From positions 1 to 9,038 of the forward strand of contig CALACW010000156.1 of assembly GCA_937890355.1 (NCBI GenBank): DNA of 9,038 nt. Reading direction: 5' to 3'. The position numbers and the translations under genes are program-made. Numbering within the stretch: the stretch's first letter is position 1; every line of letters starts with the position of its first letter. The stretch comes from CALACW01 sp002431305 (GTDB lineage: Bacteria; Bacillota; Clostridia; Oscillospirales; Acutalibacteraceae). Under the pieces are notes generated by a model. It had not been told where the DNA came from. It worked only from the letters and a program-made list of their open reading frames with translations, and searched no databases. Of the stretch, positions 1 through 6,306 are shown one piece after another.

Positions 1-14
1 CCCATAAGTCTCAT

Positions 15-36
15 GCGGGAAGACAATGTCTTCCCC
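15..36. repeat. Intergenic palindromic element downstream of argD
   Basis: A perfect 8-bp inverted repeat, GGGAAGAC (17-24) and GTCTTCCC (28-35), has a three-base loop and is flanked by GC and C. Read on the minus strand it is TGTAGGGG, arm, ATT, arm, CCCGC. No T-run follows the stem on the minus strand, so it is not a standard intrinsic terminator for argD, although it could protect the mRNA 3' end. The layout recalls short REP-like palindromes scattered between genes in clostridial gut bacteria; that comparison is from memory and not tested. Confidence 0.55.
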
Positions 37-65
37 TACATATTTTGTTTGCGCATTATAATAAA

Positions 66-1232
66 TTATAGCTTACATGCTTTTTTAATTACTTCCACCG
101 CCTGTTTCAGCTGTTCGAACGGAATATTCAGCGCGGGGAGAAGGCGGACCTTATCCTTTGCCGTAAGGCACAGCACGCCGTTATTCATGCACTCTGCGAT
201 AACCTCCTTTGCGCTCTTTGTTGTTTTAATTCCAATCATCAGACCCATTCCGCTGACGTTCTCGATTCCGTCCGCATTCGAAAGAGCCGAGAAAACGTAT
301 TCGCTTTTCTCCCTGACTTCGTTTAAAAGAGCGTCGTCGATGCGGCTTAAAATGCTGACCGCACCCGCGCAGCACACGGGATTTCCGCCGAATGTCGAGC
401 CGTGGTCACCGGGCTTTAATACGTTTTCGACCTTTTCACCCATCATCGTTGCGCCTATCGGCAGACCTCCGCCGAGACCCTTTGCCGTCGAAACTATGTC
501 GGGAGTAAGTCCGTAATTCATATACGCGTACAGCTGTCCCGTTCTGCCGTTGCCGGTCTGAACCTCGTCGATAATCAGCGGGATGTCGTTCTCCTTTGCC
601 AGATTCTGCGCGCAGAGCGCGAACTCCTTATCGAGCGCGATAACTCCGCCCTCGCCCTGTACAATTTCGAGCATGATGCCCGCGGGCTTAACCTCGCTTA
701 CGAGCTTTTTAAACTCATCGCAGTCGTTCGCCGTGCAGTAGACAAAGCCCGGGGTCAGGGGGGTGAAATCCTCGTGGAATTTGTCCTGTCCCGTGGCGGC
801 GAGAGTCGTTATCGTTCTGCCGTGGAAGCTGTTTTTCAGCGTTATAATCGTATAATAATCCTTGCCCTTTTTGTCCTCGGAATATTTGCGCGCTGTTTTT
901 ATTGCGCACTCGTTTGCCTCGGCTCCGGAATTTGAAAAGAATACCTTTTTCATCCCGGTTTTTTCGCACATCATTTTTGCAAGAGTTGAACACGGCTCGG
1001 TATAATATAAATTCGACGTATGCTGAACCTTGTCAATCTGGTTTTCGACGGCTTTTTTCCATTCGCCGTCCGCGATTCCGAACGCAGTAACGCCGATTCC
1101 GCTGCCGAGGTCGGTATACTCTTTGCCGTCGCTGTCAATGACCGTCGAGCCCTTGCCCGATACTATTTCAATCGGGAAACGCGCGTACGTATTCGCCACG
1201 TATAAATTATCGTTTTCTTTTATATAACTCAT
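66..1232 (-). CDS. argD: Acetylornithine aminotransferase
   Basis: This cytoplasmic class-III PLP-dependent aminotransferase converts N-acetylglutamate semialdehyde plus glutamate to N-acetylornithine and 2-oxoglutarate, the fourth step of the acetylated arginine route. The 388 residues match the family length. Visible motifs are SNSGAEANE (about 100-108), which contacts the PLP phosphate, FHGRT (136-140), the PLP-ring aspartate in IDEVQTGNGRTG (D222), and the Schiff-base lysine in STAKGLGGGLPIG (K251). HGSTFGGNPV (277-286) is also typical. The start is an ATG one base beyond the argB stop, and an AAGGA ribosome binding site (1241-1245) lies inside the end of argB, eight bases upstream, which points to coupled translation. 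It is the last gene of the argCJBD operon. Related enzymes can also use ornithine or succinylornithine, but the operon makes ArgD by far the best call. Confidence 0.96.
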   Translation of the reverse strand: MSYIKENDNLYVANTYARFPIEIVSGKGSTVIDSDGKEYTDLGSGIGVTAFGIADGEWKKAVENQIDKVQHTSNLYYTEPCSTLAKMMCEKTGMKKVFFSNSGAEANECAIKTARKYSEDKKGKDYYTIITLKNSFHGRTITTLAATGQDKFHEDFTPLTPGFVYCTANDCDEFKKLVSEVKPAGIMLEIVQGEGGVIALDKEFALCAQNLAKENDIPLIIDEVQTGNGRTGQLYAYMNYGLTPDIVSTAKGLGGGLPIGATMMGEKVENVLKPGDHGSTFGGNPVCCAGAVSILSRIDDALLNEVREKSEYVFSALSNADGIENVSGMGLMIGIKTTKSAKEVIAECMNNGVLCLTAKDKVRLLPALNIPFEQLKQAVEVIKKACKL

Positions 1233-1233
1233 T

Positions 1234-2100
1234 TTAAACGTCCTTCTTTACCATGGTTCCGGCACCTTCGTCGGTCAGAAGCTCCATTAATATGGAGTGG
1301 TGAACTCTGCCGTCCATTATGATTACCTTGTCGACTCCTTTTGAAATAGCGTCGATACAGCACTGAACTTTGGGAATCATTCCGCCGGAGATAATATTTT
1401 TCTCTCTCAATTTATGCGCGTCGGAAATCGTCATGTTTCTTATAAGCGTGGACGGGTCGTCCTTATCGAGCATTACGCCCGCGATATCGGTCATGAGAAT
1501 AAGACGTTTTGCTCCGATTGCGCCCGCGATGAAAGCCGCCGCAGTGTCGCCGTTTATATTATAAATGTTACCGCTTTTATCGAATCCGAGCGTTGAAATA
1601 ACGGGGATATAATTGTTTTCGAGCAGGTCGTTTACTATTCCGATATTGATTTTTTTAATATTTCCGACGTATCCGAGACGTTCGTCCTTCATTTCGGCTT
1701 CAATTAATTTGCCGTCCATGCCCGAAATACCCGCCGCCGCGGTGCCGAGCTGTTCGAGCATTGCCACAAGCGATTTGTTGACCTTGCCTGCGAGAACCAT
1801 CTGAACGATGTCGACGGTTTCACGGTCGGTAACTCTCAGTCCGTCGATAAACTCCGTTTTTTTGCCGAGTTTTGTCATCATTTCGCTTATCTCCGGTCCT
1901 CCGCCGTGGACGAGAACGACTTTGACTCCGACGAGTCTTAACAGTGCGATATCCTCCATGACCTCGAGCTTTAATTTATCGTCGGTCATTGCGTTTCCGC
2001 CGTATTTTATAACGACGACTTTTCCGTAATATTTCTGAATGTACGGCAGAGCCTGAGTTAAAACGCTCGCCCTCTGCGCGTTTGTAAATTCGTCCGTCAT
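1234..2100 (-). CDS. argB: Acetylglutamate kinase (probably arginine-sensitive form)
   Basis: This amino-acid kinase family enzyme phosphorylates N-acetylglutamate with ATP in the cytoplasm. Motifs in order are KYGGNAM (32-38), HGGGPE (65-70), the substrate-binding NINGDTAA (181-188), LMTDIAGV (202-209) and GGMIPK (239-244). At 288 residues it is about 30 longer than the arginine-insensitive E. coli enzyme. The extra length is an N-terminal helix-like stretch (about residues 5-24) of the kind that builds the hexameric, arginine-inhibited form in organisms with the cyclic ArgJ pathway. The C-terminal HSILMELLTDEGAGT (268-282) also fits that class. Feedback inhibition by arginine is inferred from this. 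The ATG overlaps the argJ stop by four bases (ATGA), and a GGAG (2111-2114) lies ten bases upstream. Confidence 0.97.
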   Translation of the reverse strand: MTDEFTNAQRASVLTQALPYIQKYYGKVVVIKYGGNAMTDDKLKLEVMEDIALLRLVGVKVVLVHGGGPEISEMMTKLGKKTEFIDGLRVTDRETVDIVQMVLAGKVNKSLVAMLEQLGTAAAGISGMDGKLIEAEMKDERLGYVGNIKKINIGIVNDLLENNYIPVISTLGFDKSGNIYNINGDTAAAFIAGAIGAKRLILMTDIAGVMLDKDDPSTLIRNMTISDAHKLREKNIISGGMIPKVQCCIDAISKGVDKVIIMDGRVHHSILMELLTDEGAGTMVKKDV

Positions 2101-3320
2101 GTCCTGTAATCTCCGTTTATCTTAATATAATCGTAAGTTATATCGCAGCCGAAGCAAGTGCATTCGGCAGAACCCGACTTCATATCTATATCAATCGTAA
2201 TATCGTGCTCGGTAAGTATTTTCTTTGCAAGTTCCTCGTCGAAATCGAGTCCCTCGCCGTTTTTACATACGGGAATCGAGCCCGCCTTGCTCTCGAACGC
2301 GATTGATACCTTTTCGGGATCAAAATCAGCGCCCGAATAGCCCATAGCGCACAGTACGCGCCCCCAGTTTGCGTCAGCGCCGAATATCGCCGCCTTAGTA
2401 AGGGTCGAGGATATAACGGATTTTGAAACGGTCTGCGCGGTGTCTTCATCGGAAGCGTTTTTAACTTTGCAGATAATAAGGTGCTTCGCGCCCTCGCCGT
2501 CGGACGCCATTTCCATAGAAAGACGCGTGCAAAGCTCCTTTAACGCCGAGACGAATTCATTATAATCTTCGTTTTTCTCCGTTATAATGTCGTTGCCCGC
2601 CTCGCCGTTTGCCATAACACAGCACGTGTCGTTTGTCGATGTGTCGCCGTCGACGCTTATTCTGTTGAATGTGACCTTGACGGTCTCCTTTAACGCCTCT
2701 TTGATCATATCGGCGCTTATCGCGCAGTCGGTTGTTATGAAACAGAGCATTGTACCCATGTTCGGATGAATCATACCCGAACCTTTTGCTATACCGCCCA
2801 ATTTAACGGTTTTTCCGCCGGCCTCAGTTTCGAGCGCAAGCTCCTTTTTTACGGTGTCGGTCGTCATGATAGCCTTAGCCGCCGCATCCGAACCCTCGTC
2901 GGAGTGTGAAATGCTCTTATAAAGCTCGGGCATGCCGTTTTCGATTGCCGTAATATTAAGAGGCTGACCGATAACGCCGGTGGAGGCTATTACAACGTCG
3001 TTTACTTCGCAGCCGATTTCCTTAGCCGCCGCGGCGCACATTTTAATTGCGTATTCCTCGCCGTGAGGCGCGCACGCGTTCGCTATTCCGCTGTTGATGA
3101 CAGCCGCCATTGCCGTGCCGTCGGAAAGATGTTCGATATCTACCGCGATATGCGAAGCCTTGACTTTATTTTTAGTATATACCGCCGCCGCAGTGCATTT
3201 CGAATCCGAAACAATCATTGCGACGTCCTTTTTATTTTTGTTATGCGTTTTAACTCCCATGTGAAGTCCGCCCGCTTTAAATCCCTGAGCTGCACAGACT
3301 CCGCCGTTTATATATTTCAT
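2097..3320 (-). CDS. argJ: Glutamate N-acetyltransferase / ornithine acetyltransferase
   Basis: ArgJ moves the acetyl group from N-acetylornithine to glutamate, releasing ornithine and regenerating N-acetylglutamate; bifunctional versions also use acetyl-CoA. It is an Ntn-like fold enzyme that cleaves itself into alpha and beta chains. Of 407 residues, the oxyanion-hole motif STGVIG is at 113-118, the processing segment KGSGMIHPNMGTML at about 179-192 with nucleophile T190, and the C-terminus ends INGDYRT, a variant of the usual INADYRT. The residue before the nucleophile is Gly189, whereas most homologues I recall have Ala. Whether this one is bifunctional cannot be told from sequence; no argA is in the window. 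The ATG has an AGAGAGG-like site nine bases upstream and lies 15 bases after argC. Confidence 0.97.
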   Translation of the reverse strand: MKYINGGVCAAQGFKAGGLHMGVKTHNKNKKDVAMIVSDSKCTAAAVYTKNKVKASHIAVDIEHLSDGTAMAAVINSGIANACAPHGEEYAIKMCAAAAKEIGCEVNDVVIASTGVIGQPLNITAIENGMPELYKSISHSDEGSDAAAKAIMTTDTVKKELALETEAGGKTVKLGGIAKGSGMIHPNMGTMLCFITTDCAISADMIKEALKETVKVTFNRISVDGDTSTNDTCCVMANGEAGNDIITEKNEDYNEFVSALKELCTRLSMEMASDGEGAKHLIICKVKNASDEDTAQTVSKSVISSTLTKAAIFGADANWGRVLCAMGYSGADFDPEKVSIAFESKAGSIPVCKNGEGLDFDEELAKKILTEHDITIDIDMKSGSAECTCFGCDITYDYIKINGDYRT

Positions 3321-3335
3321 TTTAATTTACCTCTC

Positions 3336-4256
3336 TTAAATTATGAGTCCCGTTGTCTCTCCGAGTCCGAGAACGATATTCATATTCTCTATAGCCGAAC
3401 CGCACGCGCCTTTTCCGAGGTTGTCAAACAGTGCGGTTATTGTAATTCTCTCGTCGTTTCCGCAAACGATAATTTCGAGCGAGTCAAGTCCCGCTTTTTC
3501 ATTTGCATATATTGTTGACGGCGTATCGCCCTTTTCCCTGACGCTTATTAATTTACTGTCTTTATAAAAATCGCTCAGCGCCTGTCTTACCGAGTCAGCC
3601 GTTCTGTTTTCGTTTCCGTCAACGGTTACGGTTGTTGCCATGCCCTCTAAATAATCGTCTACGACGGGGCTGAATACGGGTTTTTTATCAAGTGCGCACA
3701 TCTTCTGCATTTCGGGCAGATGTTTATGCTCCTGAGAGAGCGAATATATGCCCGGGCTTGACTGAAATTCTGTTTTTCCGTCGGACTCATACTGCGCTAT
3801 CATCTTTTTTCCGCCGCCCGAATAACCTGTCAGCGAGAAGCACGAAAGCGTCTCGCCGGGGTCGATAATCCCGAGTTTTACAAGCGGTGCAACAGAGCTT
3901 ATAAATCCCGTTGCGTGACAACCGGGGTTTGCAATTCTCTTTGAATTTTTAATCTTCTCTGTTCCGGTAAGCTCCGGAAAACCGTACGTCCAGCCGTCTG
4001 CGCATCTGTGAGCGGTCGACGTGTCGATAACGCATGTCGATTCGTTTTCTATAAGCGTTACCGCCTCTCTCGCCGCGTCGTCGGGCAGACACAGAAACAC
4101 GACGTCGGCCGCGTTCATAAGTCTTTTTCTCTCGGAGATGTCCTTGCGTTTGTCTTCGTCGATTTCGATAACTTCAACATCGTTTCTTTTTGCAAGACGA
4201 GCGCGGATATTAAGCCCCGTCGTGCCCGCCGCACCGTCGATAAATACTTTTTTCAT
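3336..4256 (-). CDS. argC: N-acetyl-gamma-glutamyl-phosphate reductase (short type)
   Basis: ArgC uses NADPH to reduce N-acetylglutamyl phosphate to the semialdehyde, the third step of arginine synthesis. Residues 8-14 (GAAGTTG) form the Rossmann glycine motif. The catalytic cysteine is C113 in ANPGCHATGF, and a conserved histidine lies in QEHKHLPEM (about 175-183). At 306 residues it is shorter than the roughly 345-residue version common in Bacillus and many clostridia, and looks like the separate short type-2 family. It is the first gene of the operon. The ATG has an AGGAG site about eight bases upstream, and the mRNA leader should be only about 37 bases, leaving no room for a T-box or riboswitch. 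Confidence 0.95.
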   Translation of the reverse strand: MKKVFIDGAAGTTGLNIRARLAKRNDVEVIEIDEDKRKDISERKRLMNAADVVFLCLPDDAAREAVTLIENESTCVIDTSTAHRCADGWTYGFPELTGTEKIKNSKRIANPGCHATGFISSVAPLVKLGIIDPGETLSCFSLTGYSGGGKKMIAQYESDGKTEFQSSPGIYSLSQEHKHLPEMQKMCALDKKPVFSPVVDDYLEGMATTVTVDGNENRTADSVRQALSDFYKDSKLISVREKGDTPSTIYANEKAGLDSLEIIVCGNDERITITALFDNLGKGACGSAIENMNIVLGLGETTGLII

Positions 4257-4291
4257 TACGGCATCTCCTTTTGCTGAATAATATTTAAGGA

Positions 4292-4322
4292 TATTGAATA
4301 TTCTATCATTAAATATTCAATA
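4292..4322. promoter_or_regulatory. Probable ArgR operator over the argC promoter
   Basis: A perfect 11-bp inverted repeat, TATTGAATATT (4292-4302) and AATATTCAATA (4312-4322), has a nine-base centre. Its TTGAAT and ATTCAA half-sites resemble the TGAAT/ATTCA halves of ARG boxes bound by ArgR/AhrC repressors. It covers the promoter spacer, the -10 element and the expected start point, a position suited to repression. A weaker half-matching box, TGAATAATATTTAA, lies downstream at 4275-4288. The arms and centre do not fit the standard 18-bp box spacing exactly, so binding by ArgR is inferred from the gene it controls. Confidence 0.65.
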
Positions 4323-4328
4323 AGTCAA
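4300..4328 (-). promoter_or_regulatory. Sigma-A promoter of argCJBD
   Basis: On the minus strand, TTGACT (4328-4323) is followed by exactly 17 bases and then TAGAAT (4305-4300), each one mismatch from the consensus. Transcription should begin near 4293, about 37 bases before the argC ATG. The next gene upstream is closed by a terminator, so this promoter probably drives the whole operon. Confidence 0.85.
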
Positions 4329-4767
4329 TAAATATATACACGAAATATGTATAATTATGCGTACTGTTTTTGTGTAACTCCGCTCATTATCATATTAATA
4401 CTAAATACAACGGTTTTAAAGTTTTTTAGTGAAGGCACAGCGAAAAGAAAACGGATATTTCTTTACTTTTTCCGAAATTATATATGAACCGTAATAATAC
4501 AAAATACAGCAAAAGAGAGTCGAATCCATAAGCCCAAAATACACTGCTCCGTGCTTCTGAAATCCGGTATTCCTATACATAGGATGAATGTGAAATTTAT
4601 AGATATACTTCGCCGTATTTTGGGTGCGAAGCAGTTTAGATTCATCATATTTTCGTTTCGGCAAGGCAAAGGATTTCGGCTTTCAAGTTTCCTTAACGCA
4701 GTCAAAGCGGAAAGAGGGTGAATATAAATCTCATGTGTTCGGCGAGCTTTTGATGTAAATAATAAAA
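4329..4767. other. Intergenic region without a convincing gene
   Basis: About 440 AT-rich bases lie between the dockerin-operon terminator and the argC promoter. The minus-strand open frames at 4416-4664 and 4478-4771 lack a ribosome binding site, and the first would need a TTG start; neither resembles a protein I know. The only structure seen is a 9-bp inverted repeat, CCCAAAATA (4533-4541) with TATTTTGGG (4616-4624), and a small CCTAT/ATAGG hairpin between them. No tRNA, riboswitch or mobile element was recognised. Confidence 0.6.
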
Positions 4768-4806
4768 ACAACGGAGAAACCGTATGAAATTCGGTTCTTC
4801 CGTTGT
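4762..4806 (-). terminator. Intrinsic terminator after the dockerin operon
   Basis: On the minus strand the stem ACAACGGAAGAACCG (4806-4792) pairs with CGGTTTCTCCGTTGT (4782-4768), with one A-C mismatch, one G-U pair and a nine-base loop. It is followed by TTTTATT. It begins seven bases after the stop codon of the upstream gene. The plus-strand side also carries a short T-run, so some bidirectional activity is possible. Confidence 0.88.
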
Positions 4807-4813
4807 ATAATTT

Positions 4814-6292
4814 TTATGAGGTTCTGTTTACCGCGTTGGGGTTTTCGATTTTTGCGCTGATTCTTAAAATCATTCTCGCGTCGTTCGCGGTTACTTTGCC
4901 GTTGCCGTCTATGTCGGCGGCAAGCAGTGCGTCACCCTCGAGTTTCTCGATTCCTGCGGCGCTGCGAAGCGTAAGTCTTGCGTCCGAGCCCGTAACCTTG
5001 CCGTCGAAATTAACGTCGCCCATGAGAATCTGAGTCTTTGACTTTATTTCGGTTACGTCGCTTCTGAACTGCGCGGATTTTCCGTCGGAGTCCCTGACGG
5101 TAAGCGTTACGGAATAATCGCCGGATTCGCTTGCAGTAAAGAAGAATTCCTTATACTCCGAGAATTCGCCCTCCTCATAGAGCTCGCCGTCCTTGTTTAC
5201 GTCGAAGCAGTATTCGTATTTTCCGCTGCCTCCTACAACCGTTGCAATCCAGACGATATCCATGTCTGTTTTGACTGATTCCTTGTCAAGGCTTAACTGA
5301 ACTATGGTAAGCGGTACGGCGGGTTTGCCGTCGTTTTTAATGTCGTTTGCCTGCGATGAGGGTTCCTCCGACGCGGGTGAAGTTTCGTCGGGATTCGAGC
5401 CGAAGTTTGCCGAATTATCGTCGACGGTTTCTATTTTTGTGGCATAAAATTTTCCGTTATAAAGACAAATCCATCCCGTTTTGCCTTTGAAATCTATTTT
5501 CCCCCATTTGCTGTTTGCAATTTCGAGGATTTTAACAATAGTATTTTCCTGTGAATTTTTCGTATGAGAGTCGAGCTGGCCGAGAACGATTCCCGAGGTC
5601 GAGGGTGTTGAACGGACATTTAACGAATCGACAACAACCGCGTATTCGCCGGTCGTGAATTCGGGAACTTCCTCTCTGTCTATGCTGACGCTTGAATCGG
5701 TTTTTGAAAAGTATACGAGTCCGTAAGGATTGCCGTTCATGCGTTTATATTCCGATTTAAAAAAGCTTAATGACCATACACGGCATCCGCCCTCGGGGGA
5801 TGAGCCGTATCTGAACGAGTCCGTAAAATAGACCTCTCCGTCTATTATTGCGCTGATTACGACGACGTGTGTTGAACCGCTCGTTCCTCCGGTGCCGTAG
5901 CTGACGGCTATGTTTGAAAGATTGTTTCCGTATTTGTTTATGAGTTCGTCGATGCAGTTCGAACCGCCGATTGTTACGACGTTATAACCGCCCGACGTGC
6001 TGTTTTTGTCTCTGTAATCGTAATACCATTCACTGCCCCCGCCCTGATAGTCGGGTTCTGAACCTGTGTACACGCCCTTTGCAAGGAGCTGATATGCCGC
6101 CGCGATGTTGCAGCTGCCGTAGAATGAACGCCATCCCTTTAAGTTCAGCGCCTTTTTATAATCCGATTCGACCTGAGAAATAAGTTCGCTTTTCGTCAGT
6201 GCCGAGGCGGAAAACGCCGATGACGTGAACACCGTAACGGTCATAAGAAGTGTAAGAAAGAGTGACAGCACCCTTTTTGAAGTCTGATTCAT
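4814..6292 (-). CDS. Secreted C39/papain-like putative cysteine peptidase with SH3-like and dockerin domains
   Basis: Residues 1-31 form a signal peptide, probably cut after ASA. Residues about 35-197 look like a papain-fold cysteine peptidase of the C39 type: YGSCNIAAAYQLL (C61), STHVVVI (H142) and YFTDSF (D158) are candidate catalytic positions. Residues 216-287 resemble a bacterial SH3 domain (SLNVRSTPS, then GKTGWICLYNGKFY). A Ser/Glu/Pro-rich linker (about 290-325) leads to a PKD/Ig-like beta-sandwich (329-417). The C-terminus (424-480) is a two-repeat dockerin with calcium-loop aspartates at 426, 430, 437, 460, 462 and 471. The ATG at 6292 sits eight bases from GGAGG (6301-6305); the adjacent TTG at 6295 is too close, so the protein is 492 residues. 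The upstream lysozyme-like gene is 14 bases away. A role in cutting cell-wall peptides or proteins is inferred; the substrate is unknown. Confidence 0.75.
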   Translation of the reverse strand: MNQTSKRVLSLFLTLLMTVTVFTSSAFSASALTKSELISQVESDYKKALNLKGWRSFYGSCNIAAAYQLLAKGVYTGSEPDYQGGGSEWYYDYRDKNSTSGGYNVVTIGGSNCIDELINKYGNNLSNIAVSYGTGGTSGSTHVVVISAIIDGEVYFTDSFRYGSSPEGGCRVWSLSFFKSEYKRMNGNPYGLVYFSKTDSSVSIDREEVPEFTTGEYAVVVDSLNVRSTPSTSGIVLGQLDSHTKNSQENTIVKILEIANSKWGKIDFKGKTGWICLYNGKFYATKIETVDDNSANFGSNPDETSPASEEPSSQANDIKNDGKPAVPLTIVQLSLDKESVKTDMDIVWIATVVGGSGKYEYCFDVNKDGELYEEGEFSEYKEFFFTASESGDYSVTLTVRDSDGKSAQFRSDVTEIKSKTQILMGDVNFDGKVTGSDARLTLRSAAGIEKLEGDALLAADIDGNGKVTANDARMILRISAKIENPNAVNRTS

Positions 6293-6300
6293 CAATAAAG

Positions 6301-6305
6301 CCTCC
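6301..6305 (-). promoter_or_regulatory. Ribosome binding site deciding the start of the second dockerin gene
   Basis: GGAGG on the minus strand lies in the short gap after the upstream stop codon (6309-6307). It is eight bases from ATG (6292) and five from the in-frame TTG (6295), favouring the ATG. Its closeness to the upstream stop suggests coupled translation. Confidence 0.75.
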
Positions 6306-6306
6306 G

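Noticed and set aside
13..516. 167-codon plus-strand open frame opposite argD
   Set aside because: It lies almost entirely antisense to the clearly real argD, begins inside the palindrome and has no ribosome binding site.
3063..3518. 151-codon plus-strand open frame across the argC-argJ junction
   Set aside because: Antisense to two conserved genes, composition typical of a shadow frame, no start signals.
4257..4292. T-box or arginine riboswitch in the argC leader
   Set aside because: The predicted leader is only about 37 bases and has no specifier stem or terminator hairpin.
4511..4535. tRNA-like T-loop (GTCGAATCC)
   Set aside because: The flanking bases do not form a T-stem, and no acceptor or anticodon arms were found.
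4416..4771. Two overlapping minus-strand open frames of 82 and 97 codons
   Set aside because: No ribosome binding site, a TTG start for the shorter one, overlap with the terminator for the longer one, and no recognisable protein character.
6293..6295. TTG as start of the second dockerin gene
   Set aside because: It is only five bases from GGAGG, while the next codon is an ATG at the better eight-base spacing.
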